Positions 6,795 to 9,096 of a DNA stretch of 9,096 bases are shown here, one piece after another. Position 1 is the first letter of the stretch. Each line of letters starts with the position of its first letter. Both the position numbers and the translations under genes were made by a program. The notes below the pieces were generated by a model. The model worked only from the letters and a program-made list of their open reading frames with translations. It had not been told where the DNA came from and searched no databases. Origin of the DNA: an uncultured Trueperaceae bacterium (lineage in GTDB: Bacteria > Deinococcota > Deinococci > Deinococcales > Trueperaceae); NCBI GenBank assembly GCA_937911855.1, contig CALDPK010000270.1:1-9096 (forward strand), written 5' to 3'.

Positions 6795-8279
6795 ATGGCA
6801 GAGAAATCACTCAAGGAACAGCGCGATCAGCGCATAAGCAACCTCCAGCAACTCGAGGAAGCAGGCTTCGAAGCGTACCCGTACAGTTACGAGGCCGCTG
6901 CACAGGCTGCCAGCCTGCAGGAGAAGTACGAAGGTGGCGAAGCAGGCGAACACTGGGACGAACAGGTGACCGTCGCCGGCCGCATCATGACCTTCAGGGG
7001 CATGGGCAAGGTCTCGTTCGCGACGCTGCAGGACGCCAGCGGCCGCATCCAGGCTTTCTTCCAGCGTGACACGCTTGAGCAGTACCGTTCACTCAAGAAA
7101 TTCGACCTTGGTGACTGGATCGAAGTCGAGGGCACGCTTTTCAAGACGAAGACCGGCGAGCTGACTGTGCAGGTCACGGATTTCCGGTTGCTCGTCAAGT
7201 CACTGCGCCCACTGCCCGACAAGTGGCACGGCGTCACCGACAAGGAACTGCGTTACCGGCAGCGTTACCTGGACCTCATGGTCTCACCGGACACCCGCAA
7301 ACCGTTCGTGGTGCGCAGCCGTTTCATCGCGCTCATGCGCCGTTACCTTGATGACCTGGGCTTCTTCGAGGTGGAGACGCCCGTACTGCAGGCGATTCCC
7401 GGCGGCGCGGAAGCGCGGCCGTTCATCACGCACCACAACGCGCTCGATCACGATTTCCATCTGCGCATCTCGCTCGAGCTGTACCTGAAGAGGCTGATCG
7501 TCGGCGGTTTCGACGCGGTGTACGAGATCGGCCGCAACTTCCGCAATGAAGGACTGAGCTGGAAGCACAACCCCGAGTACACGATGATGGAACTGTACTG
7601 GGCTGGCCGCGATTACCTGGACATACTGAAGCTGGTCGAGGACATGATGGCTTACATCCTGACCGAACTGACCGGCGGCACCAGGATCACCTACCAGGGC
7701 ACCGAACTGAACTTCACCCCGCCCTGGCCGCGCGTGGACTTCACCGGCGAGGTGGCGCGGCGCGCCGGCATCACCTTCGACCTGCTTGACGAGCCCAAGC
7801 TGCGCGAATGGGTGGCCGTTCACCTGCCCGGTGGCGAGGACGTTCCGCTGGCGGAACAGCCCATCGGCCAGATACTGAACAAGCTGTATGACATCTATCT
7901 TGAGCCGCACCTGGAGCAGCCGACGTTCGTGATGGATCACCCGCTCGCGATCAGCCCGCTGGCCCGCAAGCACCGTTCGCGCGAAGGTGTCGTGGAGCGG
8001 TTCGAGCCGGTCGTCATGGGCATGGAGATCGGCAACTCGTTCAGCGAGCTGAACGACGCCATCGATCAGCGGGAACGGTTCGAAGCGCAACTGGCGTTGC
8101 GCGAGGCCGGGGACGAGGAAGCGCATCAGCTGGACGAGGATTTCCTGACCGCGCTCGAGTACGGGATGCCGCCCACAGGCGGCCTGGGACTGGGCATCGA
8201 CCGCATAGTCATGCTGCTGACTGACCAGCCGAGCATCCGCGATGTGATCCTGTTCCCGCTGATGAAACCTGACGACTGA
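6795..8279 (+). CDS. lysS: Lysyl-tRNA synthetase, class II
   Basis: This 494-residue cytoplasmic enzyme charges tRNA-Lys with lysine using ATP. The anticodon-binding OB fold spans about residues 55-145 (VTVAGRIMTFRGMGKVSFAT, then FKTKTGELTVQV and RPLPDKWHG). The class II catalytic core follows: motif 1 around RSRFIALMRRYLDDLGFFEV and ETPVLQ (about 174-199), PGGAEARPFITHHNALD, motif 2 RNFRNEGLSWKHNPEYTMME (247-266), EIGNSFSELND (411-421), and motif 3 GLGLGIDRIVML (463-474). All class II signature residues are present. The length is close to E. coli LysS (505). The chosen start ATG 6795 matches the family's N-terminal helix but has a weak ribosome binding site. The in-frame ATG at 6738, with GAGAGGG six bases upstream, would add 19 basic residues and cannot be excluded. 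Unlike in many proteobacteria, prfB is not directly upstream. A terminator follows at 8335. Confidence 0.95.
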   Translation: MAEKSLKEQRDQRISNLQQLEEAGFEAYPYSYEAAAQAASLQEKYEGGEAGEHWDEQVTVAGRIMTFRGMGKVSFATLQDASGRIQAFFQRDTLEQYRSLKKFDLGDWIEVEGTLFKTKTGELTVQVTDFRLLVKSLRPLPDKWHGVTDKELRYRQRYLDLMVSPDTRKPFVVRSRFIALMRRYLDDLGFFEVETPVLQAIPGGAEARPFITHHNALDHDFHLRISLELYLKRLIVGGFDAVYEIGRNFRNEGLSWKHNPEYTMMELYWAGRDYLDILKLVEDMMAYILTELTGGTRITYQGTELNFTPPWPRVDFTGEVARRAGITFDLLDEPKLREWVAVHLPGGEDVPLAEQPIGQILNKLYDIYLEPHLEQPTFVMDHPLAISPLARKHRSREGVVERFEPVVMGMEIGNSFSELNDAIDQRERFEAQLALREAGDEEAHQLDEDFLTALEYGMPPTGGLGLGIDRIVMLLTDQPSIRDVILFPLMKPDD

Positions 8280-8334
8280 GTCAGGATTCAGGTACCCCTT
8301 GTGTTTCTGTTCGCTGACAGGTAATAATCATCTC

Positions 8335-8400
8335 AAGCTTTGAGAAGTCTCCGCACCCCGCTGCCCCCCCGGCGGAGAGATTCTCAAAGCTTTTTCTTTT
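8335..8400 (+). terminator. Intrinsic terminator of lysS
   Basis: AAGCTTTGAGAA (8335-8346) pairs perfectly with TTCTCAAAGCTT (8381-8392). Further in, TCTCCGC (8348-8354) pairs with GCGGAGA (8372-8378). Small internal bulges separate the two stems, and the loop (8355-8371) is C-rich. The right arm runs directly into TTTCTTTT. It lies 55 bases after the lysS stop codon, in the right orientation for rho-independent termination. The lower stem is long and AT-rich. Confidence 0.8.
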
Positions 8401-8413
8401 GCACGTCCATTGA

Positions 8414-8461
8414 CAACAAATGTTGCAGCCGGCCCGGGTTCACTGAACCCGGGCCGGCTGC
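8414..8461 (-). terminator. Intrinsic terminator of the DUF4397 gene
   Basis: The arms 8425-8440 (starting GCAGCCGG) and 8446-8461 form a perfect 16-bp, very GC-rich stem with a 5-base loop CACTG. It lies about 40 bases beyond the stop codon of the leftward DUF4397 gene. On the minus strand the stem is followed by AACATTTGTTGTCAATGG, a moderately T-rich tail. The tail also contains the small palindrome CAACA-AA-TGTTG (8414-8425). With the lysS terminator it insulates two convergent genes. Confidence 0.7.
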
Positions 8462-8500
8462 GCTGTATCTGGTTACCAGCCAGCAGACTGGCTGTCGGAT

Positions 8501-9096
8501 TTAGAAGTTGTCGCCGAAGGCCGGCGTGCTGAGCACGATGGCGTGCAGCGGGGCTTCTTCGATGGGCGTACCTACCAGGAAGACCGTGTTGACGGTGCCC
8601 GGAGTGAAGGTCACGTCCTCGAGCGCGATGGTGGCTGCGCGTGAGCCGCCGAGGCGCAGTTCAAGCGGGCCGCTGAATTCGGCTGCGTTGACGCGGTTGG
8701 TGCCGGTGGAATCGCCGTAGGCGACGCTGCCGGTGAGGGTGCCGGATTCACCTGCGACTGCCAGGGTCACTTCTTCGGTACCCGGGGCAGCGTTGACCAC
8801 GCGGACGAGTGATTCGTTGTCGAGGGTGGTCTGGAACAGGTCGTCCTCGAGGAGGAGCACGTCCAGCGTGTAGGCGTCGGTGCCGTCATCGCCGCCGAAC
8901 ACTCCACGGAGCCAGCCCATGAAGCCGCCTTCTTCCTGCTGGTCGGCTTCTGCTTCAGGTGGCAGTTCCAGGCCGATCACGGCGAGTGTGTAGAAGCGGC
9001 CGCTGCCGAGGTCGATCTCCTGGCCGCCGTCTTCGGTGCCGCGGACGTTGAACTCGTAGCTGCCGGCGGGCAGTGCGGGATAGTGTACATCGGTCT
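8501..9096 (-). CDS. DUF4397-repeat protein, partial (5' end beyond the window)
   Basis: The minus-strand frame is open from the right edge to the TGA at 8501-8503. It gives about 198 residues, with no need for the internal GTG at 8978-8980 as a start. Two copies of the DUF4397 repeat are recognisable. The first is partial: YPALPAGSYEFNVRG, then GSGRFYTLAVIGL. The second is complete: NESLVRVVNAAPGTEEVTLAV, then TFTPGTVNTVFLVGTPIEEA and PLHAIVLS, matching the family pattern VRVVHASPDAPxVDVxV ... ExGTxYTVFxVG. These beta-rich immunoglobulin-like repeats occur in exported surface or periplasmic proteins of unknown function. Between the repeats is an acidic insertion containing a short amphipathic stretch, FMGWLRGVFGGDDG, that is not typical. 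The signal peptide would lie outside the window. A strong hairpin terminator follows the stop codon. Confidence 0.8.
   Translation of the reverse strand, partial: TDVHYPALPAGSYEFNVRGTEDGGQEIDLGSGRFYTLAVIGLELPPEAEADQQEEGGFMGWLRGVFGGDDGTDAYTLDVLLLEDDLFQTTLDNESLVRVVNAAPGTEEVTLAVAGESGTLTGSVAYGDSTGTNRVNAAEFSGPLELRLGGSRAATIALEDVTFTPGTVNTVFLVGTPIEEAPLHAIVLSTPAFGDNF

Noticed and set aside
6751..6837. A 28-codon frame beginning MAGMAAGHHGM overlapping the lysS start, a possible leader peptide
   Set aside because: No run of Lys codons and no ribosome binding site; it is explained by the repetitive GGCC hairpin and overlap with lysS.
7284..8126. A 280-residue open frame antisense to lysS
   Set aside because: It mirrors a highly conserved gene at high GC, has no recognisable domain and no ribosome binding site; it is a codon-bias shadow.
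8410..8415. TTGACA, a perfect -35 hexamer
   Set aside because: There is no -10 at 16-18 bp spacing, because the sequence runs into the GC-rich hairpin, and no gene follows on that strand.

Overview
The window reads as a GC-rich (roughly 63-70 % in the coding regions) proteobacterial chromosomal segment, probably gammaproteobacterial. The gene set suggests this: a class II lysyl-tRNA synthetase, an Slt70-like membrane-anchored lytic transglycosylase and secreted DUF4139 and DUF4397 proteins. No single taxon can be fixed from sequence alone. There are no tRNA or rRNA genes, CRISPR arrays, insertion sequences or phage genes.

Layout, left to right. (1) 1-~395 is a mosaic on the minus strand: the C-terminal part of an aconitase (1-~230), in frame with the N-terminal part of a family 1 pectate lyase (~226-372), and both out of frame with the 3' end of a DUF4139 gene. 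Three unrelated genes meet within about 400 bases at the window edge, and GC content steps from about 56 % to about 70 % near position 240. An assembly or amplification chimera is the likeliest explanation; a real rearrangement is the alternative. (2) 251-2272 (minus) is a secreted or periplasmic DUF4139 protein that has lost its usual C-terminus. (3) 2273-2401 is a divergent intergenic region with a good extended -10 promoter and ribosome binding site for the rightward gene and a small dyad next to the leftward start. (4) 2402-4874 (plus) is a SARP/AfsR-like regulator: winged helix, BTAD, a middle winged-helix-like region and TPR repeats. It is split by a frameshift in a (CG)4 tract at 3697-3704, and adding one CG restores a single protein of about 824 residues with no P-loop ATPase domain. 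(5) 4851-6689 (minus) is an Slt-like lytic transglycosylase whose 3' end overlaps the regulator by 24 bp. (6) 6690-6794 is a divergent leader with a GC-rich hairpin. (7) 6795-8279 (plus) is lysS. (8) 8280-8500 holds two back-to-back intrinsic terminators. (9) 8501-9096 (minus, running off the right edge) is a DUF4397-repeat protein.

The genes do not form one pathway. The envelope-related proteins (DUF4139, Slt, DUF4397) and lysS are separate transcription units, alternately oriented. The only pairing that hints at shared regulation is the DUF4139 gene divergent from the BTAD-TPR regulator. I see no convincing new multi-gene system. The most noteworthy points are the ATPase-less, frameshifted regulator and the three-gene mosaic at the left edge.
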